NCBI GenBank assembly: GCA_963575745.1
Contig: CAUYUJ010001448.1
Span: 1 to 64,000 of the forward strand
DNA: 64,000 nt
Direction of reading: 5' to 3'
DNA from: Prorocentrum cordatum
Lineage: Eukaryota; Sar; Dinophyceae; Prorocentrales; Prorocentraceae
The notes below the pieces were generated by a model. It did no database searches. It had not been told where the DNA came from and saw nothing but the letters and a program-made list of their open reading frames with translations. Shown here one piece after another: positions 10,900 to 22,282 of the stretch (positions within the stretch are counted from its first letter, which is position 1; each line of letters begins with the position of its first letter). The translations under genes were made by a program, and so were the position numbers.

Positions 10900-12416
10900 G
10901 GTGCTGCCGCAGCCGTGCGCGCGCGTCGTAGCGAGGGGGGGCCAGACCCACCCCCTCGCGCTCCCTCTCCAGCCATGCGACGCTCGCGCCGAAGGCGGCT
11001 GCGTCGACAATGCAATCGCTTCAGCGGGGGCGACGCCAACGGTCCTGCCCAATGGACAACCCACGGCCCGCGCTCGCGGTGCACTCTGCGTGTCCTGCCA
11101 CGCTCCCAGACGCTCCCACGTGCTTCCATCCTGGGGAAACCTCGAGGCGCTCTCCCAGCGCTCCCAGAGAGCTCTCCCAAGGCATTCCAAGAGGTCTGCC
11201 ATGGAGGTGCTGCAGCAGCCATGCACGCGCATCGTAGCGAGGGGGTGCCAGACCCACCCCCTCGCGCTCCCCCTTCCAGCCATGCGAAATTCGCGCCGAA
11301 GGCGGCTGCGTCGACAATGCAATCGCTTCAGCGGGGGCGACGCCAACGGTCAAGCCCAACGGGCAATTCACGGCTCGCGCTCGCGGTGCACTCTGCGTGT
11401 CCTGTCGCGCTCCCAGACGCTCCCACGTGCTTCCATCCTGGGGAAAGGTCGAGGCGCTCCCCCAGCGCTCCCAGAGAGCTCCCCCAAGGCATTCCAGGGG
11501 GTCTGCCATGGACGCGCTGCCGCAGCCATGCGCGCGCATCGTAGCGATGGGGGTGCCAGACCTACCCCCTCGCGCTCCTCCTCCCGCCTTCCGAAGCTCG
11601 CGTCGACAGCGTCTGCGTCGACGATTGCAATCGCTTCAGCGGGGGCGACCTCAGAGCAAAACCCAAAGCCGCGGGCGAATGCAACTGCCGTGCGCGTCGC
11701 CGTCAGCGAGGAGCCCGACGGCGCGGCTACTCGCTCGAGGCCCACGGGGGCCCATGGGATTGCCGCGCCAGCGCCCTCGCAGTGCTGCTTTTCAACGCCG
11801 AAGGCAAATGCGGCCCCCTGTGGATCTGCTGCGCCAGCGGCAGCCCAACGGCGAAGCCCCCTGCCGAAGGCGCAAACGGCTGCCTCATCGACGAGGCGAG
11901 CTGGCGCGCCAGCGCCATGCACCCTGCGCGCGCGTTCGCATGGGCGCGCACGGCCACGGCCGCGGCCGCGCGCGCTTCCCAGCATTCGCAGCCCAGTCAC
12001 ATAACCCAGTGCCGACAGCAACAGCGACGACACATGGGCATGCTGCGCCAGCGGCAGCCCAACGGCGAAGCTCAACGCCGACATCGCCAAAGGCTGCCTC
12101 TTCGACGGGGCGACGAGCCGAAGCACCTATGCCACGCGCCCTGCGCGCGTGCTCAAGTGGATGCGCAATGCCGCGGCTGCGTCGGCGATCGCCTGCGCGC
12201 GCCACTTCGACAGCCCCCCGTGATAGGGGGGTTGGGGGGAGAAACCCTAAACCCTAAAAGGCTTCACTCTGGGTGGTCTGGGGCGGGAGTGCGACTAACC
12301 GTGGCGCGCGCGGCTTGGGCAGCGATCCCCCCCCCCCCCCCCTCCCCCAACAACCTTGATGCGGGGGGGATCGCAGCCAGCGCGCGCATGCGCCCATGCA
12401 GGCCCTAAACCCTAAA
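10900..12416. repeat. Duplicated block with a 306-bp triplication
   Basis: Counterpart of 3825-4725. A unit of about 306 bp containing CATCGTAGCGAGGGGGTGCC starts near 10909, 11216 and 11522; the partner block has it once. The block ends in GGGGGATCGCAGCCAGCGCG and CCCTAAA units at 12403-12416, with a long poly-C/G stretch near 12327. No gene accepted. Confidence 0.85.
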
Positions 12417-12613
12417 TCTCTATTCCTTATGATTATTAAACCCTGAACTATACCACCCCATGCCTCCTGACGGTTGGTGAACTTCTGAGGTCAACTTTCC
12501 CCATGGAAAAAAACATTATATCCTTAACATTCTGCCTTTCCACATGCTCCATCCTATGCAAAAAAATATCAGATCATTCTTCGTTTCTGATGTGTACTTT
12601 CCATTGTAAAAAA

Positions 12614-14558
12614 TATTCACTGCGTGGAGCTCCCCATATGTGCATCTACCCGCATGGACCTGTCCGCCGTGAATGTCTAGGCGCAAGAGCTTTCGAATAT
12701 TAACGGGCTTCAGTTGTGACGGTCTGGGCATCAATCTAACTGCGAATGAATTGGAGTGTGAATGAGCCTCAGTAGTACGATCGCGTCTCTGTGCATGAGC
12801 CTGGGACCTCCTGGGGCCTCCTGAAACCGACTGGGGCTTCCTGGGGTCTCCAGGGGCCTCTTGGGACCTCCTGGGACCTCCTAGGAAGGTTTCGTGCTCG
12901 TGCCCCAGGTGAGGCGCAATCTATAGCAACAGACGCACATAAAACATTGCGGGTTAGAGCCACAGGAGAAGGGCAATCTATAGGAACACGCGTAAAACAC
13001 CAAGGACTCGTGCCCAAGGAGAGGCCCAAACCATAGGAACATGAATAAAACATTTAGGATTGTGTACACAGGAGAAGGACCATCTATAGAAACATACGTA
13101 GAACATCAAAGAATCGTGCTCCAGGTGAGGCCCAATCGATAGGAGCATACATAAAACACATGGGGTTGGAGCCACTCCTGTTGCCTTCTGAGGCCTCCTG
13201 CTCCTGGGGCCTCTCGGGGCCTCCTGTTGCCTTCCGAGGCTTCCTGGCGCTTCCTGTTGTCTCCTGGGGTCTCCTGTGGTTTCCTGAGGCCTTCTGGAGC
13301 TTCCTGGGGCCTCCTGGAGCCTCTTGGGACATCCTGTGGCCTCTTGGGTCTTTCTGTTGCCTCCTGATGCCTCCTGGGACCTCACGTGGTCTCCTGGAGC
13401 CTCCTGGAGCCTGTTGTAGCCTCCTGTGGCATCCAGAGAAGAATCTGCGCCCACGAGCCTGGCCACCAAAACTAGCAAACCGATCGAGACATCCTCAAAA
13501 TCTGGCCCACCTGGGGGGCGAAAATGAGCGCATCGCTCGAGACATCCTCCAAATCTGCTCCGAAAGCGAAGGGTGTTGGGCACAGAAACAGGCACACCGC
13601 CTGAGACATCCCCACAAAATGGCCGCGAACGAGCCCGTGCAACCACCCCTGGCGGCTCGCATTCGGGGTGCTGAAATGAGCGCCTCGCTCGAGACATCCC
13701 CCAAATCTGCTCCGAAAGCGAAGGATGTTGGGCACAGAAACAGGCAAACCGCCTGGGACATCCCCACAAAATGGCCGCGAACGAACCCGTGCAACCACCC
13801 CTGGCGGCCCCCTTTAGGGGTGCTGAAATGAGCGCCTCGCTCGAGACATCCTCCAAATCTGCTCAGAAATCGAAGGATGCTGGGCACAAAAACAGGCAAA
13901 CCGCCTGAGACATCCCCACAAAATGGCCGCGAACGGGCCCGTGCAACCACCCCTGGCGGCTCCCCTTAGGGGTGCTGAAATGAGCGCCTCGCTCGAAACA
14001 TCCTCCAAATCTGCTCCGACAGCGAAGGGTGTTGGGCACAGAAACAGGCAAACCGCATGAGACATCCCCACAAAATGGCCGCGAACGAGCCCGTGCAACC
14101 ACCCCTGGCGGCTCCCCTTAGGGGTGCTGAAATAAGCGCCTCGCTCGAGACATCCTCCAAATCTGCTCCGAAAGCGAAGGATGTTGGGCACAGAAACAGG
14201 CAAACCGCATGAGACATCCCTACAAAATGGCAGCGAACGGGCCCGTGCAACCACCCCTGGCGGCTCCCCTTAGGGGTGCTGAATATGAGTAAGTCTGTGT
14301 ATGTGTACGTCTGGATATGACTAATACTGTGTATGAGTAAGTCTGTGTATGAGTAAGTCTGTATATGAGTATGTCTGAGTGTGAGTAAGTCTGAGTATGA
14401 GTAGGTCTGAGTATGAGTAAGTCTGAGTATGAGTAAGTCTGTGCATGAGCAAGTCTGAGTCTGTCCGACAGGAGGGGGGGAGACAAGAGGAGGAGGAAGG
14501 AGGAGGAGGAGGAGGAGGCGTCCAAGTACTAACAAGAACCCCATCTTAGGATATGGGG
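12614..14558. mobile_element. 1.9-kb inserted element, copy 1
   Basis: An element starting TATTCACTGCGTGG and ending GGATATGGGG, repeated at 14722-16527. Flanks are CCATTGTAAAAAA on the left and AACAATATAAACTC on the right, and the uninterrupted form of this site is visible near 4913-4940. Inside are, in order, a unique head, a CTCCTGGGGC 10-bp minisatellite (12790-13440), about five 152-bp tandem units (13510-14280, motif GAGACATCCTCCAAATCTGC) and a GTATGAGTAAGTCT minisatellite with a GGAGGA tail. An AA dinucleotide at both junctions may be a 2-bp target duplication. No convincing protein; the minus-strand frames across the 152-bp units are repeat translations. Probably non-autonomous; class unknown. 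Confidence 0.75.
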
Positions 14559-14721
14559 AACAATATAAACTCAAGGTTTTGCTCTTGCAAGATGTGTCCA
14601 TGTCAATAATCCATTTCAAAAAATACGACAGTGTGCACATGCGCGCGGCAGCCGCGCGCGCCTCGCAGCGCCTATATGCTTCGCTATGCTGTGCTATGCT
14701 GTGCTACAGCCACGCTGTAAT

Positions 14722-16527
14722 TATTCACTGCGTGGAGCTCCCCATATGTGCATCTACTCGCATGGACCTGTCCGCCGTGAATGTCTAGGCGCAAGAGCTT
14801 TCGAATATTAACGGGCTTCAGTTGTGACGGTCTGGACACCAATCTAACTGCGAATGAATTGGAGTGTGAATGAGCCTCAGTAGTACGATCGCGTCTCTGT
14901 GCATGAGCCTGGGGCCTCCTGGGGCCTCCTGAAACCTACTGGGGCTTCCTGGGGTCTCCAGGAGCCTCTTGGGACCTCCTGGGACCTCCTAGGAAGGTTT
15001 CGTGCCCCAGGGGAGGCGCAATCTATAGCAACAGACGTACATAAAACATTGCGGATTAGAGCCACAGGAGAAGGGCAATCTATAGGAACACGCGTAAAAC
15101 ACCAAGGACTCGTGCCCCAGGAGAGGCCCAATACATATGAACATGAGTAAAACATTTAGGATTGTGTACACAGGAGAAGGACCATCTATAGAAACATACG
15201 TAGAACATCAAAGAATCGTGCTCCAGGTGAGGCCCAATCGATAGGAGCATACGTAAAACACATGGGATTGGAGCCACTCCTGTTGCCTTCTGAGGCCTCC
15301 TGCTCCTGGGGCCTCTCGGGGCCTCCTGTTGCCTTCCGAGGCCTCCTGGCGCTTCCTGTTGTCTCCTGGGGTCTCCTGTGGTTTCCTGAGGCCTTCTGGA
15401 GCTTCCTGGGGCCTCCTGGAGCCTCTTGGGACATCCTGTGGCCTCTTGAGTCTTTCTGTGGCCTCCTGATGCCTCCTGGGACCTCATGTGGTCTCCTGGA
15501 GCCTCCTGGAGCCTGTTGGAGCCTCCTGTGGCATCCTGAGAAGAATCTGCGCCCACGAGCCTGGCCACCAAAACTAGCAAACCGATCGAGACATCCTCAA
15601 AATCTGGCCCACCTGGGGGGTGAAAATGAGCGCCTCGCTCGAGACATCCTCCAAATCTGCTCCGAAAGCGAAGGATGTTGGGCACAGAAACAGGCAAACC
15701 GCCTGAGACATCCCCACAAAATGGCCGCGAACGAGCCCGTGCAACCACCCCTGGCGGCTCCCCTTAGGGGTGCTGAAATGAGCGCCTCGCTCGAGACATC
15801 CTCCAAATCTGCTCCGAAAGCGAATGATGTTGGGCACAGAAACAGGCAAACCGCCTGAGACATCCCCACAAAATGGCAGCGAACGAGCCCGTGCAACCAC
15901 CCCTGGCGGCTCCCCTTAGGGGCGCTGAAATGAGCGCCTCGCTCGAGACATCCTCCAAACCTGCTCCGAAAGCGAAGGATGTTGGGCGCAGAAACAGGCA
16001 AACCGCCTGAGACATCACCACAAAATGGCCGCGAACGAGCCCGTGCAACCACACCTGGCGGCTCCCCTTAGGGGTGCTGAAATGAGCGCCTCGTTCGAGA
16101 CATCCTCCAAATCTGCTCCGAAAGCGAAGGATGTTGGGCACAGAAACAAGCAAACCGCCTGAGACATCCCCACAAAATGGCCGCGAACGAGCCCGTGCAA
16201 CCACCCCTGGCGGCTCCCCTTAGGGGTGCTGAGTATGAGTAAGTCTGTGTATGAGTAAGTCTGTGTATGTGTACGTTTGGGTATGACTAATACTTTGTAT
16301 GAGTAAGTCTGTGCAGGAGTAAGTCTGTATATGAGTATGTCTGAGTGTGAGTAAGTCTGAGTATGAGTAGGTCTGAGTATGAGTAAGTCTGAGTATGAGT
16401 AAGTCTGTGCATGAGCAAGTCTGAGTATGTCCAACAGGAGGGGAGGAGAAAAGAGGAGGAGGAAGGAGGAGGAGGAGGAGTAGGAGGCGTCCAAGCAATA
16501 ACAAGAACCCCAAATTAGGATATGGGG
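14722..16527. mobile_element. 1.8-kb inserted element, copy 2
   Basis: Same element and orientation as at 12614, with one fewer 152-bp unit. Left flank CACGCTGTAA (one extra T before TATTCAC), right flank AACAAAAGGTTCTCC. The uninterrupted site CACGCTGTAACAAAAGGTT is present near 5072-5092 and 53750-53770. Only about 162 bp separates this copy from copy 1, and that spacer matches the interval between the two empty sites in the 4.9-5.1 kb block. Confidence 0.75.
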
Positions 16528-16691
16528 AACAAAAGGTTCTCCAAATTTTGGGGACCTTGCCTCTTTGCTACCTCTGCTTCGCTACGCTATGCTACGCTAC
16601 AGCCACGCTATAACATCAGGTTCCTCACCTCGCCTCTTTGCTAAGCGCTTTCTATGCTATGCTATGCTATGCTACAACCACGGTGTACCAT

Positions 16692-16811
16692 GAGAGGAGA
16701 GATGATCTTTATGTGGGGGTGGAGATGCGGGGGGGATTGATAACCACCGCAGGTGAGTGCCTATGCAGGTAGGTATTCCTGGCCTTGCCCTGTTAGACCC
16801 TAAACCCTAAA
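16692..16811. repeat. Module M copy 4 with telomere-type repeats
   Basis: Has GATTGATAACC where others read GATTGATAGCC; followed by two CCCTAAA units. Confidence 0.92.
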
Positions 16812-16884
16812 TCTCTAATCCTTAGAATTATTAAACCCTAAAGCCCGCTAAACCGGCCGCTATGTAATACTCCCTCCGCCCCAT

Positions 16885-17085
16885 GCAAAAAAAAATATCT
16901 CCTGGTCATGCGATCAGAGAACCATATTTTTTACAATGCATTGTGCCCGGCCCCGGTCGCGAACCCGGCTCATCCATTGCAAAAAAGATCCTGATCATGC
17001 GATCAGAAAACCATATTTTTTCAATGCAAAGTACCCGGCCCCGGTCGCGACCCGGTATGTAAACCCGGGTTTTATATTGCAAAAA
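16885..17085. repeat. Dyad array, two units
   Basis: First dyad altered to CTGGTCATGCGATCAG, second exact; followed by two extra related units with the looser CTGATCATTC motif up to 17300. Confidence 0.8.
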
Positions 17086-17429
17086 AAACTATAAATTTAA
17101 CATGCTGCCTTTCAACATGCTCCATCCTTTGCAAAAAATATTATAACCTGATCATTCCTCGTTTCTGATGTGCATGTTCCATTGTAAAAAAAAAAACAAT
17201 ATAAACTCAACATGTCGTTCTTGCAAGATGCGTCCATGTCAATAACTCATTTGAAAAAAATACTATATCCTGATCATTCTTCGTCTCTGATGTGCACTTT
17301 CCATTGTAACAAACAATATAAACTCAACATTTTGCTCTTGCAAGATGATGTGTCCATGTCAATAATCCATTGCAAAAAATACGACAGAGTGCACATGCGC
17401 GCGGCAGCCGCGCGCGCCTCGCAGCGAAA

Positions 17430-17600
17430 ATCCTTTAGTTTCTCATATGGAACTGCTGCCCCGCGTGGTGCAAATCTTCACCCTGCCGTAGGGATTCGCT
17501 CTCCCGCGTGGTGCGAACCCCCATCCTGCCGTCGGGATTCACTCCCCCGCGCGGTGCGCACCCTCACCCTGCCGTAGGGGTTCACTCTCCCGCGTGGCGC
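17430..17600. repeat. About 42-bp tandem repeat
   Basis: Three to four units of the type CTGCCGTAGGGATTCGCTCTCC with CGCGTGGTGCGAACC. Not seen elsewhere in the window. Confidence 0.75.
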
Positions 17601-17653
17601 GAAGCCTCCCGCTAAGCGCTTGCTCTGCTATGCTATGCTACCACGGTATAACA

Positions 17654-17797
17654 TGAGAGGAGAGATGATCTTTATGTGGGGGTGGAGATGCGGGGGGGAT
17701 TGATAGCCACCGCAGATGAGTGCCTATGCAGGTAGGTATTCCTGGCCTTGCCCTGTTAGACCCTAAACCCTAAAACCCTAAACCCTAAACCCTAAAT
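17654..17797. repeat. Module M copy 5 with the longest telomere-type run
   Basis: Module M (donor-like string mutated to GCAGATGAGT) followed by five CCCTAAA-type units at 17761-17797, one with an extra A. Other interstitial runs in the window are at 2782-2796, 4705-4725, 8551-8571, 9909-9934, 12245-12258, 12403-12416, 16798-16811, 23498-23527, 24757-24785, 27143-27163, 47872-47900, 50799-50823, 53122-53149 and 58121-58145. They are too short and too internal to be a chromosome end. Confidence 0.93.
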
Positions 17798-17874
17798 CTC
17801 TAATCCTTATAATTATTAAACCCTAAATCCTTCAAAGCCAGTAGCTATGCAAGTCGGCCTTTCTCCGATGCAAA

Positions 17875-18080
17875 AAATATTTTTTCCTGATCATGCGATC
17901 GGAAAACCACATGTTATACAACGCAAAGTGCCCGGCCCGGGTCGCAAACCCGGCCTTTCCATTGCAAAAAACACTATATCCTGATCATGCGATCAGAAAA
18001 CATTATTTTTTACAATAAAAAAATGTGCCCGGCCGTGGTTGCGGCCCGGTATGTAAACCGGGGTTCTATATTGTAAAAAA
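17875..18080. repeat. Dyad array, two units
   Basis: First dyad altered to CTGATCATGCGATCGG, second exact. Followed by the GCTCTTGCAAGATGTGTC leader and a CGCGCGCGGCGGCCGCGCG palindrome-rich stretch. Confidence 0.82.
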
Positions 18081-18339
18081 TATTATAAACTTAATATTCG
18101 GCTCTTGCAAGATGTGTCGATGCTCATATTCCATTGCAAAAAATACGACAAAGTGCACACGCGCGCGGCGGCCGCGCGATCATGGCGAAATCTTTTGAAC
18201 ACACAATGTGTTTTCAATGTTTTTCAGAAGCGATATCAGCAAACCATATGAAAACATATGATTTTCTCATCCTAAAATTGTGCAGGATCGCCCTCCGCGT
18301 ACATCCTGAATCATTGAAGAACCAAGATCTCCCAGAGGC

Positions 18340-19150
18340 TCCCAATGACTCCAAGGGGCGCCAGGGGCGCAAGGGCTCTCAAGGGCTATCGGAGGCTCCC
18401 AGGGGCTCCCGCGGCCGGTGCAAGGGGTTCGTGTGTTTTAAGGGGCTCTCACAGGTTCCCAGGGGGGCTCCCAGGAGCTCCTAGAGGCTTCGCAGCTGGG
18501 GCTCTAGTGGGCTGGATCGCTCCCGCGTGCATCCTGAATCATTGAAGAACCAAGATCTCCCAGAGGCTCCCAATGACTCCAAGGAGCGCCAGGGGCGCAG
18601 GGGCTCTCAGGGGCTATCGGATGCCCCCAAGGGCTCCCGCGGCTGGTGCAAGGGGTTCCTGTGTTCAAAGGGCTTTCACAGGTTCCCAGGGGGAGCTCCC
18701 AGGAGCTCCTAGAGGCTTCGAAGCTGGGGCTCTAATGGGCTAGGGGCTTCAATGGTTTTCGAGGATTCCTGGAGGCTCCCAAGGGCTATCGCGGTCGGGT
18801 CCGGGGCTCTCTGTGTTCGAAGGGGCTCTCAGAGGCACCCATTGGGGATTTCCAGGAGCTCCCAGGTGTTCCCAAGGCCTCCCCTGTGCTTCATGTGTTT
18901 CAAAGGTTTCCAGGGGCTCTCAGGGGCTCTCAGGGGCTTCGGGAAGCTTCCAAGGGCTCCCGCGGTCTGTGCTGGGGCTCCCATTGCCCCAAGGGGCTCT
19001 CAGGAGTTCCAGGGGCTACTAGGAGCTCCCAGAGGTTCCCAAGATTTCGCCGGGTTACCAATTGGTTCTACTGGTTCCCAAGTGCTTCCATTGGGGTCCG
19101 AGTGTTTCCTGCAGGCTCCCACGAGCTTTTGCATTGTGAGAAGGGGGGCG
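18340..19150. repeat. GGGGCTCYCA minisatellite of cycle 2
   Basis: Same leader and end as at 5890, but the terminal G-run is broken (AGAAGGGGGGCGGGGGGC). Confidence 0.92.
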
Positions 19151-19164
19151 GGGGGCAGATCCGT

Positions 19165-19669
19165 TCAATAATGCATTTGCCCAAACATGTGGTTATATTT
19201 GAGGGAACTCTTGTTACGCGATGGATTCTGCCATGCTATATCTCAGCCAATCTATAACATTGTGTCAGAGTGCATGTAACCTTCAAACATGGATGCCAGG
19301 CTGTGCTATTCCATAGCCACGGCCACACATTGACTATGTTTCTCTATGTGTTGGGGATGTTTTGTCGCAACCTTAGGGTTTACAGTCTGCTTATCTTCAT
19401 GTGATATTTCGTAAAGGCTTATTTTTTTTGGGGGGGGAGCTTGGAAGTGTATACTATTCACAGTTCCACATTTGCGTCCATCTTGATGCATTGTGTTGTT
19501 TCGGCACGCTCTGGTGCTATGCGACAGCCACGCTAGAAGCTGCGGTTACCCAGATGTTGTGGAACTCGCTTTTGTGCTAATCTATGTTATGCTGGCATAG
19601 CATACGAGAGGCGTTGCAGAGCAAAACACGTTCACATTATTTCGATTTCTAACTCACGGTTGCATGGCA
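19165..19669. repeat. Tail module with hairpin, copy 2
   Basis: Hairpin at 19583-19604. Unlike copies 1 and 3, the sequence after GGTTGCATGGCA continues into TTCCATTGC, as it also does near 50150, so the long arrangement occurs at two places. Confidence 0.85.
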
Positions 19670-19867
19670 TTCCATTGCACTGTGTTATTATATCTGCAGC
19701 ACTATGTCCATTGCTTTCTATGTCTCATGTCTGTGCTTCTGTGCATGCGATGTGTCGATCTATTTCAACGGCGTGTCTATTCTCAGGCGGTTGTCCTCTG
19801 TCTGCTTCAATCACTCTATACTTGGATTTTCGTAGATGTTTTGGTTGTGCGGTCACTCTATGATGTC

Positions 19868-20473
19868 ATGTCCGATGCAGAACTACCGCAGTTGTGGAAG
19901 GTGCTCGCGCAGGGGAACAAGTCGGCGCCGTTCTTCTATGACGGTGTTGACGAGGATACGCTGCGCCAGTCTGTCGGCGTGCCCCGCGCCGTTCAGGCTA
20001 TCCAGGCCTTCGTGACGGACGTGTTGTCGGCGCCTTTCATCGACCAAGTGCTCAAGGAACCTATTCACAGGAACGCCAAGAAGGAGGCCGCGGACCTATT
20101 GCCTCATTTGCAGGTGCTGAACGCCGCTGGTGTGCCTATGCCGGACAGCAAGTCCAAGGATGACCGGAAGGCTATGTTCAAGCGCCAGCGCACTGACGGT
20201 GTTGCGCCGGAGAAGGCGAAGGTCGAGAGCGCTGCGACTGCGCTATACACGTGGATCAACAAGAAGCCCTCGGACTTGAAGTTGCTCATCATGATCTTCG
20301 GTGCGAATGGGCTATCGCACAATGCCCAGGTCTATGAGAAGTGCCTTCGTGCGCATGTGTCTGAGCGTCAGCTGGACAAGGACGCCTTCGTGGCTATGAT
20401 GATCCGGCGCTTTGACGGCGTGCAGGCGTCCGGGTCGTCGGGGTCGAGTGACTGCGCTGCTTTCAAGGCCTAG
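19868..20473 (+). CDS. Unrecognised 201-residue protein
   Basis: I chose the ATG at 19868 (MSDAELPQLWKVLAQG) because the frame upstream reads hydrophobic repeat-like sequence that matches the tail module. The product is soluble-looking and charged, with a basic stretch MFKRQRTDG near residue 119, helical segments (YTWINKKPSDLKLLIMIFG) and a Ser/Gly-rich C-terminus. I do not recognise the family. It lies in the 2,286-bp segment that is absent from the other two repeat cycles. Codon use is GC-ended, unlike the surrounding CTATG repeats, which supports coding. Two 58-bp tandem copies (CCGTTTTCCTTGTATGTAGA motif) follow the stop at 20523-20640. It could be a host gene piece captured in the repeat, or an ORF of an unknown mobile element. 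Confidence 0.6.
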   Translation: MSDAELPQLWKVLAQGNKSAPFFYDGVDEDTLRQSVGVPRAVQAIQAFVTDVLSAPFIDQVLKEPIHRNAKKEAADLLPHLQVLNAAGVPMPDSKSKDDRKAMFKRQRTDGVAPEKAKVESAATALYTWINKKPSDLKLLIMIFGANGLSHNAQVYEKCLRAHVSERQLDKDAFVAMMIRRFDGVQASGSSGSSDCAAFKA

Positions 20474-20522
20474 GTGGCTATACTCATTCGGGACCGTTGC
20501 GTGGCCAGGGCTTCGCACGCGA

Positions 20523-20640
20523 GCGCCGGTACCGTTTTCCTTGTATGTAGAGGCGGAGCGCATCTATTGACCGCACACGGGCGCCGGCACCGTTTTCCTT
20601 GTATGTAGAGGCGGAGCGCATCGATTGACAACTCTTGTTA
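20523..20640. repeat. Two 58-bp tandem copies
   Basis: The block GTACCGTTTTCCTTGTATGT through GCGCATCTATTGAC is repeated once directly. It lies 50 bp after the stop of the 201-residue ORF and could belong to its 3' region. Confidence 0.85.
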
Positions 20641-20929
20641 AAACGAACGGTTCGCATCTCTTCTGGCACTCTTGATCTTGAGCGTGACCTGGCAGTTGTA
20701 TGGTAACATGCGCTCATGCTTATGCATATCTACACACGGGCATTCGTTATCATAGTTAGTCGTGTGCCAATCTGCCATGAGCACTGGTCTCTCCAGCCTT
20801 TTCACAGGCCTTGTTTTTTGATCTCTGTGCTTCGGTTTCTCATCTGCAATGCGGCCTCTGCTGGAACCCCGTTTGGTTATGTAGCTTTGAAATCTGGATT
20901 TTGGACCGGTACTTTCTATGTTTCGGAAG

Positions 20930-21465
20930 ATGTCATGTTATACTATCAAGGTCTTATAAGCTCCGGTGCTGTTATGTTGTGCTATGTTATGCCATGGCCA
21001 CGCTACAATGTGAGGTTCCCCTAATTCAGGGGAGCCTCGCGTCTGACGTAGGTGCTTTGCTATCCCTACTGTCATGCTATAGCATGAGGTTCGCATAGTA
21101 TCAGGTCCTGGAGCTGGCATGCTGTGGTATATTATGGCATGGCCACGCTATACTATCCGGGTCCTCGAACCTCAGGTCAACGACCTGCTATGCTGTGCTA
21201 CATTATGTCACGGCCACGCTATAACATGAGATTCCCCAGATTTTGGGGAACCTCGTGTTTTTCGTCGTTTCTATGATACAGCCACGCCATAACATGAGGT
21301 TCCTATAGCATGAGGTCTTCGAGCTGGTATGCTGTGCTATGTTATGCGACGGCCTTGCTATAACATGACGTTTCTAAATGCTGGGGAACCTTGTGTCATT
21401 CGTATGTCCTCTGCTATGCGATGCTACTGCCGTGTCGTAACATGAGCTCCTCATAGTTTCGGTAC
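20930..21465. repeat. Degenerate CTATGTTATG / CACGCTATAACATGAG repeats
   Basis: Five or six diverged units of 60-110 bp containing GCCACGCTATAACATGAG and CAGGGGAACCTCGTG-like strings. No gene seen between 20641 and 21922 apart from this and the microsatellite. Confidence 0.8.
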
Positions 21466-21477
21466 ATCTTCACCTTT

Positions 21478-21682
21478 GTCGTCGTTGTCGTCGCCGTCGC
21501 CGTCGCCCTTGCCGTCGCCGTCGCCGTCGCGGTCGTCGTCGTCGTCTTCATCGGCGTCATCATCATGATCATCATCATCATTTATCATCATCATCGTCAT
21601 CAGCATCATCATAATCATCGCCATTATCATCATCATCGTCATCATCACCATCATCATCACCATCATCATCATCAACATCATC
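21478..21682. repeat. GTC/CAT trinucleotide microsatellite
   Basis: (GTCGCC)n and (GTC)n pass into imperfect (ATC)n. Its poly-Asp / poly-His frames are not genes. Confidence 0.95.
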
Positions 21683-21922
21683 TGTACGCCTTTGTGCTCG
21701 GTCTGTCCGCGGCCGTGGCGATCTCTATGCTGAACGTACGGTCGCGTATTCACGCCAGCCGGTGTTTTTGATTTCTTGCAAGCGCCCGGCATGCTGGGGC
21801 ACGCGTCCGCACGCTGTAGCAGAGCACTATCCGCAGTCTCTCTGGGTCAAGCGTGGCCGTCCTGAGGAGGGCCGGCCGCGTCATTTGTTAATTTCTAGAC
21901 TATCACGGGCTCGTGTTCAGCA

Positions 21923-22282
21923 ATGCCGCTGACGCTGCTCAGCATCTGCTATCATCCTGTGCTGTACCGCTCTATTGCCTTGCTCGTGGGCCGCCGTGAA
22001 GCACCATGGCTCATGGCTATAGTGCAGAGCTCTCAGAACTATCACATGGTCATGGGGCAGAGGTTGTGGGACTTGGAGCTGGCCTGGCGTCTATTCCATC
22101 ATCAGGTAGCCGTCCGGGAGCAGGAGACGGATGCCTGGGCTATGGCGGGGCTGGGTTTCCGCGTTCGCCATGGCAGGGCGGTTGATTCGGACAGCGAGTC
22201 GACATCGGACTCCGACGATTCGTCCACGGCTATGGGCGCGAACATGCGGGACCACATGCTCGGTCGAATTGGTTGGTGGTGA
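21923..22282 (+). CDS. Repeat-borne conserved ORF, long-form copy 2
   Basis: 119 residues. Same protein as at 7219 and 55991 from residue 12 (PVLYRSIALL) onward, with LVGRRE and QNYHMV substitutions and an intact VDSDSESTSDSDDS stretch. The first 11 residues (MPLTLLSICYH) come from a different upstream sequence that begins at the edge of the 2,286-bp segment. This long form may preserve the original start, the ATG of the short forms having arisen at a junction. Product unknown. Confidence 0.52.
   Translation: MPLTLLSICYHPVLYRSIALLVGRREAPWLMAIVQSSQNYHMVMGQRLWDLELAWRLFHHQVAVREQETDAWAMAGLGFRVRHGRAVDSDSESTSDSDDSSTAMGANMRDHMLGRIGWW

Noticed and set aside
10168-12004. Long ORFs of 390-590 residues on both strands
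   Set aside because: They cross the CTCCCAAGCG minisatellite and the 306-bp repeats, with decamer-derived peptide repeats and open frames in several registers; no domain seen.
13084-16494. Minus-strand ORFs with recurring CGDVSGGLPV and RFGGCLERGAHF text
   Set aside because: Translations of the 152-bp tandem units in the inserted elements; 152 is not a multiple of three and the same text appears in shifted frames.
12614-16527. Reading the two inserted elements as one long segmental duplication
   Set aside because: The 162-bp spacer and both flanks match the uninterrupted block at 4.9-5.1 kb, so two separate insertions explain the arrangement better.
17761-17797. A chromosome end or telomere
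   Set aside because: Runs of CCCTAAA are only 2-5 units long, occur at more than a dozen internal sites and are followed by further repeat modules.
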